NCBI RefSeq assembly: GCF_000372725.1 | Contig: NW_005200600.1 | Location: 627,954-691,953, forward strand | DNA: 64,000 nt | Direction: 5' to 3' | From: Emiliania huxleyi CCMP1516 | Lineage: Eukaryota; Haptophyta; Isochrysidales; Noelaerhabdaceae | Shown: positions 22,020-37,091 of the stretch, piece by piece | How the letters are laid out: every line of letters starts with the position of its first letter | Position numbering within the stretch: position 1 is the first letter of the stretch | Notes under the pieces: model-generated | The model's input: the letters and a program-made list of their open reading frames with translations, nothing else | What the model was told of the DNA's origin: nothing | Databases searched by the model: none | Made by a program: the position numbers and the translations under genes

Positions 22020-23576
22020 CGTGCCGCGAAACCCCCGACGACTTTTCGGTAAAGAATTTTCGAACGAAACCTCGCCGACACACTATGCGATGTCCCTGAT
22101 CGTCCTTACAAGATCCTGCTCGTGCAGGTGGGGACCCTGTCCTTCTCCCACCCCTCGTTTGGCGTGCCCGTTTTATTTATTTATTTACACTATGCGAGAG
22201 AGATCCCCTGTGCTCTGTGCCCAGCCATCTCCGCGTGGCGATGCGCCCTCCCCCCTCGCTTTTGCAAAATCCTGCAAAGGTGGGGACGTGTCTGTCCTCG
22301 ACCCAGCCCTAGCTTGGGATGTGCGTTGTATTTATTTATTTATAGGCACGGGCACGGGACTGGCGCGCACTGGCACTAACACAGGAGAAAGAATTTTACA
22401 ACCCGTCCCTCGCACGACACTAGGCACGGGACTGGCGCGCACTGGCACTAACACAGGTACACCTGATGATAAAGAAAAAACAAATTTCGGCAATGTAAAA
22501 ACAAAAAGTTGGAAGCAATGTACGTAAGAGCTACATACACTGAAAGAGAGAAGAAAAACACAAACGCACTCTCTCACGTTACAAGGGACATTCTGCGAGA
22601 TGCCAAGACAGGGGGGGAGAAAGGTGTGGCGGAAAGGTGCCACCGCGGTGCCCACCGGTGCCCGCCAGGAGCGCCGGCCTTGGAAGAAAAAACAAGAAAA
22701 AGCAAAGGCCGCAATTCTCTTTCGGGAATGTACGCACATGTACATGTGCATGCAAGAGCTACATAGAATGAAAAAGAGAGAAGAATTTAAACAAAACAAC
22801 TCTCTCTCACAGCCAGACAGGCTCGACACAGGTGCGAACTGGCGCGTGCTAGCACTATCACAGGCACACAAGAGAGAAGAAAAATCGAGCTGGTTGGCGT
22901 CGTGATTGTTTGGTCATCTGAACGATAAAGGGCTCGGCGCGGCGGCCGAGCCTCCGCCTACTCGGCGGCCATGCTGGCCCCGGATCTGCCTCGCCTCGTG
23001 CTGCTGCACAGCACTCACAGCCACGCTCATCACGCTCGTCCTCTTTCGTGAGGTACTCTGGCCACCCGACAACTCGCGCTTTTATTACCTGCGGCCGCCC
23101 CTAGCATCACTTCACCTCGAAATCGACATGTCACCACATGGTCGTTATGTAAAAGCGCCCCACTATCGTGTGTGAGTTTGACCGTTCTTTTTTGACCCTT
23201 TTTTATACCGCGGTAAAGCCGTACCGCGCTTCGTTCCAATCTCCAATCAAAATCGCGACACGTCTCTCTCTCTGAACAGAAGCTCTTCGATCATGCGAGC
23301 TCAATAGACTGGTCTTCAACGCGCGCGACTCTGCAGAGACGCTCGGCTGGGTCAGACCATCCCTGGTGTGGACGGTTTTTTTCCGGTATGGCTCCGGCTC
23401 AGGTCGTGGGGCATAGCTCGGGTGTAAACGGGGTCTGGGGCGGAGGCCCCAGCGGCCCGCCGCAGGCGCCGCCGGAGGCTGGCCCGCCGCAGGCGCCGAT
23501 TTTTTTGGCGTTTTTTGCTCAAAATTGAGATATTTCTCATCAAATTCTCATCAAAATCGAGCTCGCTACGAGCTCT
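22020..23576. other. Dispersed-repeat cluster
   Basis: No gene is seen. The stretch is built from copies of dispersed families. CTTTTGCAAAATCCTGCAAA with GACGT and CTGTCCTCGACCCAGCCCTA is at 22256-22345, with copies at 30460-30550 and, in part, 22105-22185. ACTGGCGCGCACTGGCACTA occurs twice at 22357-22385 and 22430-22460. Two related blocks with GTACGTAAGAGCTACAT and GTGCATGCAAGAGCTACAT follow at 22515 and 22745. Confidence 0.7.
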
Positions 23577-24165
23577 CTAACTGCACAGCATCTCCTCGTT
23601 GAGCCTAGCGGCGCCCGTATCGCCCACGTCCACATTCTTCTTCTTCTTCTTGCCCTTCTTGCCCTCGGCCCTTGCTGCACTTAGCCGCTCAACCTCCGCC
23701 AGCAGCAGCTCCTTGGCATGCCGCGCCGCCTCCATCTGCTTTGCCTCCCACGCTGCCGCTTCCTCTAAAGCAGCGCCGCCACTAAGCGGCGCAACCAAGT
23801 TCTCGCATTGTTTGCATGAGCACGTGTCCTGCTTGGCGCGGCGCACAATCCGCGCGCGGCGAGTGAGGTGCGTGAGAGCAGAAGACTGACAGCAGGAGCT
23901 GCAGGAGCTGCGCAGGTCGGATGGGCGGTGACGCCGTCGAGCCACGGCGCAAAGGCCAATCGCTGCTGCTGCGCTAACGAGAGCGGCGACACGAGGCTGC
24001 TGGCAGCTGGCAGAGCGAATCGCGATTTCCGGCGGCTGCCGTCAGCCCGCCGACACCGACGGCCTGGCTGAGGTCAAACTCCTCCACACGTCGGACCAGC
24101 CATGCGTCGGCCACGGCGACGAGACGTCTGCGTGCAAACAGCCCACCACCTGGACGATTGAACAT
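23577..24165 (-). CDS. Hypothetical protein, probably two exons
   Basis: An ATG at 24165 opens MFNRPGGGLFARRRLVAVAD and continues to about residue 40. A second open stretch in another frame (about 24040-23577) encodes a hydrophobic segment (RVAALVSAAAAIGLCAVARR), a cysteine motif (KQDTCSCKQCENLV) and a long charged helix rich in Glu, Ala and Lys (KKGKKKKKNVDV near the end). The intron position is not resolved. I do not recognise the family. The layout of one membrane-like segment, a CxCxxC motif and a coiled-coil-like tail suggests a small membrane-associated protein, but this is inference. Confidence 0.4.
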
Positions 24166-26045
<1,880 letters not shown>

Positions 26046-26233
26046 GTGTTATCAAGGGCTTCTCCTGCGGAGTCGACAGTCGTGCGTGTGCGCGGGGCCG
26101 CTCCTCTTTGCTTTCTTCCACCCTCCCTACTATCGTCTCGTTCCCGTCCTGCCAGAGAACAAGCACCAATTCTCATTGCTCGAATGCCGTCGAGCGTTGT
26201 TGCGGACTCCTGCAGTGCACTCACTAACCGCTC

Positions 26234-27167
26234 AATGGTTGGGTAGTAGGGCTAGAGGGTCGCTCTACACTTAGCCTCTGCATGCAGCGAGCGAGCGCTC
26301 AACTTAGCCCCCGCACGGAGCCGGGCTCAGACTTAGACGCTGTATGGTCGGGGGCCATGAACTTAGACGACACAAGGCCAACTCCGGGTAAAACCCGGGT
26401 ATACCTGCAAAAGTCCAGGTTACCCGAAAAATACCTGGACGGGTCCCGACCAACGTGCACGATGACATATCGCTTCCTCCCAGGGCCAGTGCGCTACTTG
26501 CGGCGCGCAACGCCTGCTCAAGTACGCGCAACGTACCATATGCTGCCGCTATGCGTGCCTTAAGGCGGCTGCGGCGAAGCGGCGGGCGCGGCATGCCGAT
26601 GGCAGTGCGGACGATGCGGTTGCGATGTGTTCTGTGCTTCAAGACCGTGGCGGTGCTTGGCATGCACTTCTGCGATCCCAATCAGCTCATCGCAACGAAG
26701 CAGCGCAACAAGCTGGCTGCTGCCAACAAGGCCCTATGCTACCTCACGCGCGGATCGTTCAAAGAGGACCAGCATACACAGGCTTCTCTGACATGCGTTT
26801 GTTTGAGCTTGAGGCTATTTGTGAGAACTGTTTGGCGAGAAGTCGCCGAAGATTGCGCTCAAGAAGCAGCAACGAGAATCGGAAGAGGAGGATGCTGAGG
26901 CGGCGATTGCTGAGCATGAGAAGGATCGATCGCCCGCCGCAGGCGAAGAAAATTTGGGGGCTGCGCCGAGCGCCGTATCGTTGCGGTACTTTGATCACGG
27001 TGCTCGGTGGCGGGGTGGGAGCCTCTTGGCCCCAGGCCGTCCACGGCCGACTTAGCCGATGTAAGAGGCTCCCGCTGATCTTAGACCGCGCAAGCACTCC
27101 AGCGTGGCTAGCCACACTTAGACCCGTTAGGCCTCCAGGCTCAGAACTTAGACTACTACCCAACCAG
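26234..27167. mobile_element. Possible MULE-like non-autonomous element (9-base target duplication)
   Basis: GGTTGGGTAGTAG at 26237-26249 recurs inverted at 27153-27165. Directly outside, TAACCGCTC appears on both sides (26225-26233 and 27168-27176), a 9-base direct repeat of the size made by Mutator-type transposons. The interior (934 bases) has several CTTAG-bearing segments near both ends and a protein-like stretch on the plus strand at 26560-26890 (MRLRCVLCFKTVAVLGMHFC, then DPNQLIATKQRNKLAAANKA) of unknown family. No transposase core is recognised. Confidence 0.5.
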
Positions 27168-27323
27168 TAACCGCTCTCGCCCGCGAGACCCCGTATATCC
27201 CCGACGCCCCGGCCCCCGCGAGCAGCTAGTGACTAGTGTGATGGTTTTGAGATTTGTGTACTTCGTAAGACCTCAAAACCGTATCGACAAACTTTGCATG
27301 GCCCTTGTTATGCGCTCGGTACT

Positions 27324-27493
27324 GCGACGGTGTATCAGTCGCCCTATGCCACCNNNNNNNNNNNNNNNNNNNNNNNNNNNNNNNNNNNNNNNNNNNNNNN
27401 NNNNNNNNNNNNNNNNNNNNNNNNNNNNNNNNNNNNNNNNNNNNNNNNNNNNNGGATATGCACGGTGGCATAGGGCGACTGATACACCGTCGC
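27324..27493. mobile_element. Long hairpin element (GCGACGGTGTATC family) containing a 100-N gap
   Basis: GCGACGGTGTATCAGTCGCC plus GCCACC on the left is answered by its exact complement ending GACTGATACACCGTCGC on the right. The centre is replaced by 100 N (27354-27453), and the right arm continues with GGATATGCACGGTGGCATAGG. The same family is at 54131-54480 with a different middle word, TTCACTTTATG. The perfect palindrome is the likely reason for the assembly gap. Confidence 0.75.
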
Positions 27494-27815
27494 AGGTACA
27501 CTGAGTACGTACAGCGAGCTGGGTGAGCTGCTGGTGAGCTGGGTCTGTGTGGCTGTGTCCTGTTCCCCGTCTGCTATCCCTTTGCACCGCTGCCCCCCGT
27601 TGTCGCGCTGAGCCGGAGACTCACGCGTCGCCGTTCGATGGGTCGGCGCACGCATGGCGGCCTTCCGCCAAGCAGACAGAGACTCCCCTCCACGTCAACG
27701 GGCCTGGTCGACGGGCCTGCCCCCTTCGGTGCACGGGGGCCGTCGCGCGCAGCCTCGCCCGGGACTAGTGAACTGAACTGACGGACGCCAATGGCTGGCT
27801 GGCTCGACGGCCGGA

Positions 27816-28806
27816 CTACCTTTTCTTTCGCTCCTTGAGGGCGTCGAGGTATGCGCCGATCCGGGACTGGTACCGCTCGCTCATGCAGCAGGCCACGAAG
27901 AAGTCGATGTTGTCCTGCTTGCGGGCGCGCAGCCGGTCGAGGGCTTCGGCGCGGAGCAGCAGCTTGGAGTCCGCCCGCGCGGGTGCGTCGATGGCGACAT
28001 ACGCGCCGAGGACCTCCCTCGCGCGTGCAAGCACTGCGCCGCTGCCGTGCTCCTCGAGCTCGTCCACCAGCCCGGCCGCGAGCGCCTCGTCGGGCGAGAG
28101 GAGCTGGCCGAGCTGCAGCATCCGGTCGAGGCGCCTGCGAGGCGGCGGGCGGACACCGGCATGCGGACTCGTGCGCGGGGCCCCACCGCGCTGCGACGTA
28201 GGGGTGGAGAATGGGTCGCTCTCACCTCTGGCCCATGAGGGGCCGCATCGCGTCGGCGAACCAGAAGGGCGCGACGATCCCCAGCTGCGTCTCGTTGAGC
28301 CCGATCCCCCACTTGCCGCGCGCCATGATGCGCTCGTCGCAGCACGCCGCGAGCAGGCAACCTCCGGCGGGAGAGTGGCCGTCGATGGCGGCGACGGTGG
28401 CGCAGCGCGAGCCGTAGAGCGCGAGGAAGGCGTCCTGTAGCGTGGACCAGAACTCGCGCAGCCTCGCCTCACTCGGGTTGTGCAGCTCTGTGATGTCGAG
28501 ACCCGCCGAGAAGATGGTGGGCCGAGAGGAGGCGAGCACGAAGCCGCGGCAGCCGGACGCGTCCAGGTCGACAAAGGCGTCTCGCAGCGCCTGGAGCATC
28601 TCGAGGCTGAGGCTGTTGACCGGCGGATGGTTCATCGTGAGCGTGGCTGTGCGGTCGTCGTGCTGAGTCACCGTCACGTACTCGGCCACGGGCGAGTCGC
28701 TTGCCGCAGTCGAGAGCTTCGCCTTGGTCGAGCACTGTGCTTTGATACGGTTCGAAATTGCCGCAAGCGAGCGGGCGCGGAGGCGAATGGCCGGTGCCAG
28801 TCCCAT
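27816..28806 (-). CDS. ECI1: Enoyl-CoA delta isomerase, ECI1 type (mitochondrial)
   Basis: Exons 28806-28226 and 28134-27816 give 299 residues. The intron 28135-28225 has a strong GT donor (AG|GTGAGAGC). The ATG at 28806 begins a basic presequence (MGLAPAIRLRARSLAAISNR); an earlier in-frame ATG at 28980 lies in dispersed-repeat DNA and is less likely. The crotonase fold is clear: ATLTMNHPPVNSLSLEMLQA, the oxyanion-hole segment TIFSAGLDITELHNPSE, AAIDGHSPAGGCLLAACCDE and the ECI1 hallmark IGLNETQLGIVAPFWF, which holds the catalytic Glu. The C-terminal helix region (LLSPDEALAAGLVDEL, then YLDALKERKK) also fits. The enzyme shifts 3-trans/cis double bonds to 2-trans so that unsaturated fatty acids can pass through beta-oxidation. 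The last residues (ERKKR) are basic and not a classic peroxisomal signal. Confidence 0.93.
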
Positions 28807-30697
<1,891 letters not shown>

Positions 30698-32306
30698 ATG
30701 GCTGTAGCGCCGCCTGCCGTGGCCGCGGCCGCTGCTGCTGCCGCCCTCGCCGCGCTCTGTTTGCTGCTCCTAAGGCGACGCAAGCGTGGGTTCCTGGGCG
30801 TTGAGTTGGATGACGCCACCAGCATTGAACTCTCAACTGTCGCCGCCGCCGATGTGCCTCTTGAGTAAGCGAAGAGAGAGTGTGAGTGAGAGAAAGAGGG
30901 AGATGGGAAAGAGATAGAGGGACGTTCTTCGCGCGAGCGCCCCCCGGGGGCGCGAGTACGAAGCCGCGTCGACACTGCGCCCCTCATTCCCTTCTCACCA
31001 GGTGCCGATGCAGCTGACGCCCGGCTTTTACTTTGATCTGGACGCCGCTGATGCGCGCGCCTGCAAGCACGCGGCTTACCTCCGCGACTGCCCCTCCATC
31101 GTCGCGGCGCTCGACGGGCTGCACGCCCACTGCGCGGACCTGCTCGAAGAGGCGAGGTCCGACTCCAAGCTAAGGAGCACCGTAGACGGCGTGGGTGTCA
31201 TGCAGAGGTGGGCAGATCTAATCGAGAGATGCAGCTGAGTGGGGGGCAGGAGAGGCCTAGGCCTCACCCCCGGCCCGACCACGCGCATGGCGTATCCATG
31301 ATCGTCCTCGCTGCCTGCTCCTCAGCCGCGCCTCGACCATCTCCCCGCCGGGCGCGCTGAGCGGGCGGGCTTGGCTCATCGGCGGCGGCCGCGAGTCCGC
31401 GCGGAACCCGCAGCGATGTGTCATCATTGGCTCACGCGCGCGCATCGAGGCCGGCAGCACGCTCGACGTCTCGGTCGGTGCGAATCCTCACCCGCACAGA
31501 CTGCAGCAGCCATCCCAACCCCGGCCGACCAGTGCTCAGAAGGACCACAGCCGATCCCTCGCCCCCCAGGAGACATCTTCCTCGGCGAAGATGTCGTGGT
31601 CGAGCCGGGCGCGCTGGTGCGGGGCCCGGCCTACATCGGGGCGGGCTGTCTCCTACGGCACGGGGCGTACATCCGGCAGGACGTCGTGCTCGGCGAGCGG
31701 TGCGTGGTGGGCGGCGAGCTGAAGCACGTCCTCGCGCTCGGGGACGGCGAGCTGCCGCACCATGGCTATGTCGGCGACTCGCTGCTCGGCTTCCGCGCGC
31801 ACTTTGGTTGCGGCGCCGTGGCGGCCAACCTGCCCCTGTTCGAGAAGAGCTCCATCCCCATCCCCATCCTCGTCGAGGCGACGGACGGCGGCGGCAGAGG
31901 CATGGTCAACTACCTGCTGGGGCGGAGGAAGTTCGGCGCCGTCGTCGGCGATGGCAGCCAGCTCGGGTGCGGCGTCGTCACCGAGCCTGGCTGCCTGCTT
32001 GCGCCGCAGACGCACGCGTACCCCCTCTGCCGGCTGCCGCGCGGCTGCTACGGCCCGCGGGAGATTCTCAAAAACCGGCCGACAGTTGAGCGCGCGCCGC
32101 TGACCGGCTCATACGCGTACGCCGATGGCGGCGTGTTGGTGGGCACCTGGGAGGAAGACGAGCTGGCGCCGCTGGGCAGCCCGCGGCTGGACAGCCCTCA
32201 AAGTCGAAGGCAGATGGAACGGTCCGCGGAGCTGGATGCGGTCGCACGCGCGCTGCGGCGCAACGCGGCCGCCGCCCGCCGCTCGTCGGGGGGCGGCTTT
32301 ATTTGA
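30698..32306 (+). CDS. Membrane-anchored left-handed beta-helix (hexapeptide-repeat) protein
   Basis: Exons 30698-30853, 31002-31207, 31326-31477 and 31570-32306 give 416 residues. The N-terminus is a membrane anchor or signal (AAAAAALAALCLLLLRRRKR). A middle part (LTPGFYFDLDAADARACKHA, then CPSIVAALDGLHAHC) precedes a beta helix of hexapeptide turns from CVIIGSRARIEAGSTLDVSV through IFLGEDVVVEPGALVRGPAY to RQDVVLGERCVVGGELKHVL and VVGDGSQLGCGVVTEPGCLL. The helix resembles the C-terminal half of GlmU-type and related nucleotidyltransferases. No nucleotidyltransferase motif is seen before it, so the activity is uncertain: acyltransferase, regulator or binding protein. Its loop GELKHVLALGDGELPHHGYVGDSLLGF is typical of UDP-GlcNAc pyrophosphorylase-like helices. 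All three introns are GT-AG; the first starts GTGCC like the exon that follows. Confidence 0.8.
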
Positions 32307-33179
32307 CGGAGATGGCACGGTGCGCAGAGCGGCAGCCTCTGTCCCGCTCGCTCCGCTCAGGGTGTTTCCAAGCTGGTTTTCTTTCGCCGGATGTAAGGAG
32401 ATAAAGTAGACGGACCACATGCCAAGCTATAGAGCCTAGAGAGGGCTCTTGGGGGAAGAGGAGACACAAGACCGTTGCAGGATTTTGCAAGGATTTTTGG
32501 AGTTTGTAAATTCTTTTGCACGGTTTGCCTGTGTTAGTGCCAGCACGCGCCAGTCCGCCTGTATGTATGTATGTAGGAAGGGTGTGAAGAACAGAGAGAG
32601 AGAGAGAGATTTTTATTAACCGCCAGGCTCGGACTCATGCATGCACGGACACCCACAGCGGTGTATACGGACTCTGGCGAGGTAATTCCGCACCCCTCGG
32701 GAAATCAGTAACCAGCCTCCGGCGGGGTCCCGTTGCAGGCTATTCCTACGTGCGATGGCACCCACACGAAGACCACCGCTTCCAGCTTCGATCTATAGTA
32801 CGCAATCGCCTCTAGGAGACCTCCTCTCTCCCAGTCCCTCAGACCTTCTCTGGCATCCCTTAGCGTGCGCATTCTCAATTTGCTGCAGCGCGGGTTTGCA
32901 GTCGCATAGTACTAGGCACCGTCGCGTCTGCGCGTCACGGCACGGGACAAATAACTTCGGTGTTTCTTTTTCGCACAACACTGGGCACGGGACTCGCGCA
33001 CTGGCACTAACACAGGTACAAAGAAAGAAAGAAAGAAAACACACAACCCAAGGGAGGGATGGGAGAACGGCACGCCGCCACCACACAGGGATTTTAAGGA
33101 GAGGAGTACTAACACAGGAACACCACTGGAGGGCCTGTAAAATTCTTTTTCGGACGAGCTGCGCGAGCTGGGGTGAGTG
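32307..33179. other. Intergenic region with dispersed repeats
   Basis: No gene is seen. Present are a GTTGCAGGATTTTGCAAGG piece (32475), a reverse CTGTGTTAGTGCCAG piece (32530), a short GA run (32592-32610), ATCAGTAACCAGCCTCCGGC (32704, again at 50698), a (GAAA)n run and the AAGGGAGGGATGGGA family (33020-33100). Confidence 0.65.
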
Positions 33180-34586
33180 ATGGCGTTGTGGCCGGCCACG
33201 CTGGCGCTCAGCTTGGGCGGCCGCGCGCCGATTCGGGCAGCGGTCGTGGCCCCCGCCACCCCGCGGGCCGTTGCCCTCCGGATGGAGACGGATGACGGGA
33301 CGCCGCTCACCGACGCGCGCAAGAAGCGGTTCGCGAGCCATCTCCCACTCAGCCCTGATCTGCTTCCTCCGGAAGCCGGCCTCGCGCGCACTCGCCCAGT
33401 GGCTGCCTGTGGTGGCGCACCCTCACGTCCCACTCCCCGCACGGCCTCGCCAGGATCCAATCTGACATGATCAACGGTATGATGCCGGGCGGCTGGGATA
33501 ACGACGACTACCTCGCCGCGACCAAGGCGAATCCGCCGCCGCCGCCGAGCAACGCGGAGGCCATCCACCAGGCGGAGGCCTACATCCAGTACCTCGAGGA
33601 CAAGGGCATGGCCCGCCGGTCTGTCTCGCGCCGCTCCTCTCCACACGCCGCCGCCCATCCTTTACCTCTTGCCACGCCGCTCCTCCCTGCCCTGCCAAGG
33701 AGCACACCCTGCTCGCTGCCCCGCGGCGCCCCTCGCTCCGTCTCCGCTGCGTCCGCATCGCGCACCGAGATGCCCCATAGGCACCTACACCCCCCCCACA
33801 CGCCTCCGACACATCTCCGGGAGACGCCTCTTCCCCTCCTGCCTCCCCTCTGCCCTCCTGCCACCCCTCTGCCGCTGCGCGGGCCTGGCTCCCTCGTGAC
33901 GCCTCCCCTCTGCCGCCGTCGCAGGCCTGACGTGGAGGCGATGCTCGCGGAGCTCAAGGCGGGCGCCGACTTCGCGCAGATGGACGGGGTTGGCGACGGC
34001 AACAAGGCGCGGGCCAGTCCACGGACACCTCTGCGCCGCTCTTCTGTCGTCGCGAGTCTTCTCCTCTCTTCTTTAGGCGGACCAGTACACGGAGAGCATG
34101 AAGCGCGGCGGCGAGGCCGTCGACACGGACGCGAGTGCCGAGCGAGTGCGCCAGTACCAGCAGAAGCAGGCGGCCACATTCTCACTGCCCCGGGCGCCGC
34201 GGGGAGCACACTGCCCCCAACACCCCCCCTCCCTTCTCTTGCAGGCCGAGGCACGAGAGGCGCTCCTCGCAAGGCACGAGCCGCAGCCTGCCGCGCCGCT
34301 GCCGCCGCCGCCGCCTCCGCCGCCTCCACCTCCGCCGCTTGCCGCACCCGCTGCACCTCCCGCCGTCTCGGTCGCGGGCGGAGTGGTCAGCGGAACGAGC
34401 TACGCAGCGATGGCCCCGGCAACGACCTCCGCCGCTGCGGCGCCGCCCGCTGCTGTCGCCTCCTCGGGAGGCGTCGCCAGCAGCGCGAGCTACTCGAGTC
34501 TCGTCACTTCTGCCCCCGCGCCGCCCCCCGCGCCGCTCCCCACGCCGCCGCCGCCACCGGCGCCTGCGGTTGCGGCGCCGCCCGCA

Positions 34587-34618
<32 letters not shown>

Positions 34619-35967
34619 CCCTCTGCCCGACAAGGACCCGGCGGAGCTGCGGCGGCAGTACGAGCAGTACCTGGCGACGTGCGTGCGGCAGGGGAGGCCG
34701 CCGGCGCAGCAGGTGCCGCCGACCCCCGACCCCCTGCCCGCTCCCCCTCTCTCCGCCCATGTCTATCCCGCCCAACCCCCCCCCCCCTCCTCCCTCGCTC
34801 CCTCTCCCCGCCCATTCGCCCCCCTCCCCACCCCCCACCAATTCCCGCCCCTCCCCGCCGCCCCCCGTCCCTCCCCGCCCCTCCCGCCAGGTCTGCGACA
34901 TGATCCGCCGCGTCTGCGCCGCCTCGCCGCCCTCGCCCGACGAGGAGCAGGTCGTGCGCGCCATCGCCGAGGGCGAGGCCGGGCCCCGGCAGATGCGAGA
35001 CAGCACCAGCCTGTCCTCTGTGCTCCTGCTGTGCTCCTCCTGTGCTCCTCCTGTGCTCCTGCTGTGCTCCTGCTGTGCTCCTGCAGCTAGCACCGCACCT
35101 CCTCTGTGTTGCTCCAGCGCACCAGCCGCCCTGTGAGCCCTCGTGTCCCAGGAGGACACGGGGGCGGACTCGCACCCCTTGACAGCTGCCCGCTCACACC
35201 TGCCCGCTCACACCTGCCCGCTCACACCGCAGGCAAAGCTGGGCATGCCTTCCTCCCTCTCGGCCGACGGAGCCGCCGCCGCCGCGACCGCCCCTCCTCC
35301 CGAGCCGGCGCCCACCGCCCCCGCCGCGCCTGACCCCGCCGCCGCGGCGGCGGCCTGGAAGCGCTCCACCTTTTCGCAAGTGCCGGTTGGCACAGCGGAG
35401 CCGGCGGCTGAGGCGGCGGCAGAGGCGGCGACGAGGGATCCGCCGGCGGAGGCGGCGACGAGGGACGAGTCTCCCTTCCCGGCGCCGGTCCCGGTGCCGC
35501 CCTCCGCCCCGCCGCCCACGCCTGCTCCGGTGGCGGCTGCGCCGGTGGCGGCTGCGCCGGCGCCGGCGGCGGGCGAGGGCTCCGCTCCTCTGGAGCGTGC
35601 CGTCGAGCTGCTGCGGCGCAGCAGTGCAGACGGGCTGGCCGGACTCGCCCCGACCGAGCGGCAGGCGCTGCGGACGCGTGCAGGCGAGGGACGCCTCCGG
35701 GACATGTCCGAGACGCTTCGCGTGGCCCCTCTAGGAGCTGCTCGACGCGCTCATCCGCTCGCTCGCCGTCGTCCAGGCCGATCTGCGCGCCGACCCGTCC
35801 GCAGCCGCGGGCGGCCCCGCTGCACCCATTCCCACCACGCCGCCGCCGACACCGCCGCCGCCGTCGCCGCCTGCGCCTCGTGCCGGCAGCCCATCCTCGC
35901 TTCCGACGGGGCTACCGAATCTTGCCACCGCTCCTCGCGCGGCGGATTTGGTCTCGCCCGCGGCGGC

Positions 35968-36000
<33 letters not shown>

Positions 36001-36432
36001 TCCACCGCCTCCGGCTGCGCCCGCCGCGGCCGCGCGGGGCGCGGGAAGCAGCGGCGCGGGCGTAGTGAGCGGGAGCAGCTACTCGCAGCTGATGTCGGGC
36101 GGCGCCGACGGCCGGGCTGCGCCGGCGTGAATGGCGGCGGCGGTACGAGGCCCCCTCCCTGCGGCTCGGCCCCTCATCTGGTGCCACCCCCGCGTGGTTT
36201 ATAGGCCGCGGCCAAGCCGCCTGCGCCGCCGCCGTCCGCGCCGAAGGCGCCGGTGGTGGATGCGTCGTTGTACGAGGTGGAGGGCGCGGCGTCGCTCGAC
36301 GAGGCGGGCTACCGCCGCGCGCTCGAGCGGAAGCTTCTGCTGCAGAAGCTCGAGCGGTACAAGCAGCTGGGCGACGAGCACGGCGTGCAGGCGACGGAGG
36401 GCTACCTCGCGTGGTTCGACGGCCAGCAGTAG
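33180..36432 (+). CDS. Pro/Ala-rich predicted organelle-targeted protein, 9 exons, function unknown
   Basis: Proposed exons 33180-33328, 33454-33618, 33925-34006, 34077-34169, 34245-34712, 34891-35019, 35233-35679, 35735-36115 and 36205-36432 give 713 residues. The N-terminus (MALWPATLALSLGGRAPIRA, then APATPRAVALRM) looks like a signal plus transit peptide. Short conserved-looking helices (INGMMPGGWDNDDYLAATKA, AEAYIQYLEDKG, DVEAMLAELKAGADFAQMDG, LRRQYEQYLATCVRQG, LERAVELLRRSSADGLAGL, YRRALERKLLLQKLERYKQL) alternate with long Pro/Ala linkers. A motif of the form GVVSGxSYxxL occurs three times (GVVSGTSYAAM, GVASSASYSSL, GVVSGSSYSQL), each at the end of a linker, suggesting a repeated binding peptide. 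I do not recognise the family. Four introns are GC-AG and four GT-AG. The donor at 35020 is the least certain, and the 55-base intron 35680-35734 is the shortest. Confidence 0.65.
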
Positions 36433-37091
36433 CGCGCGGACTTCCGCGGTGAGGCCGCTCACGCAGTCGTATAGAAGCTGTGTTGCCGGCAGAGTATGCG
36501 CGGCGTCGGGAGCGAGAGGCTGAGTGGCGACATGGGGCGGGCTAGTGCCAATTCACTCAGATGACCCACACACATTCGACGGCAATAGTTACCCCTTTTC
36601 ACAAGGCTCTTTTTTCTTTCATTCTGATTTCCATGAATGGAGCGGCTGCACATTGCTATTGCAATAGAGGTGGACCGTGACGCGTGAGTTGACGGAAATC
36701 GGAGCGGTATTGTGTGTGGAGAGTCAGAGTGGAGAGAGAGAGCTGAGAGAGTGAGACGGGGGGGTACGGGTAAGGGGTATAGAGGGGCGTCATGTCGTCA
36801 TGGGGCGCGACGTGCCGACTACGGTTTTGTTCATGTGGGTCTCTGTATTTTGTTTGAACTTCACCGTACGCGATATTCGTTTCCAGCAGATCAGTGCGTG
36901 GGTCCCAGCGCAGTCCCAGCGCGCGCATAGACTCCCACTGCGCGCATGCTCGGCTCCCTCCCTCGACTCTCTCGCTCCATCATGCGCGCCATGTTTCGCG
37001 CGTTTGCCGTCGCGGCTCTCTCGCGACTCGCGTGTATGTGCGTCAATGAAAAGTCGTCATGCCATGCGCGGAGGTGGTTCGCGCGGCTGTC
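36433..37091. other. Convergent intergenic region
   Basis: Between two convergent genes. I see no gene; small open frames at 36712-36930 and 36946-37311 look incidental, the latter largely antisense to the next gene. Confidence 0.5.
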
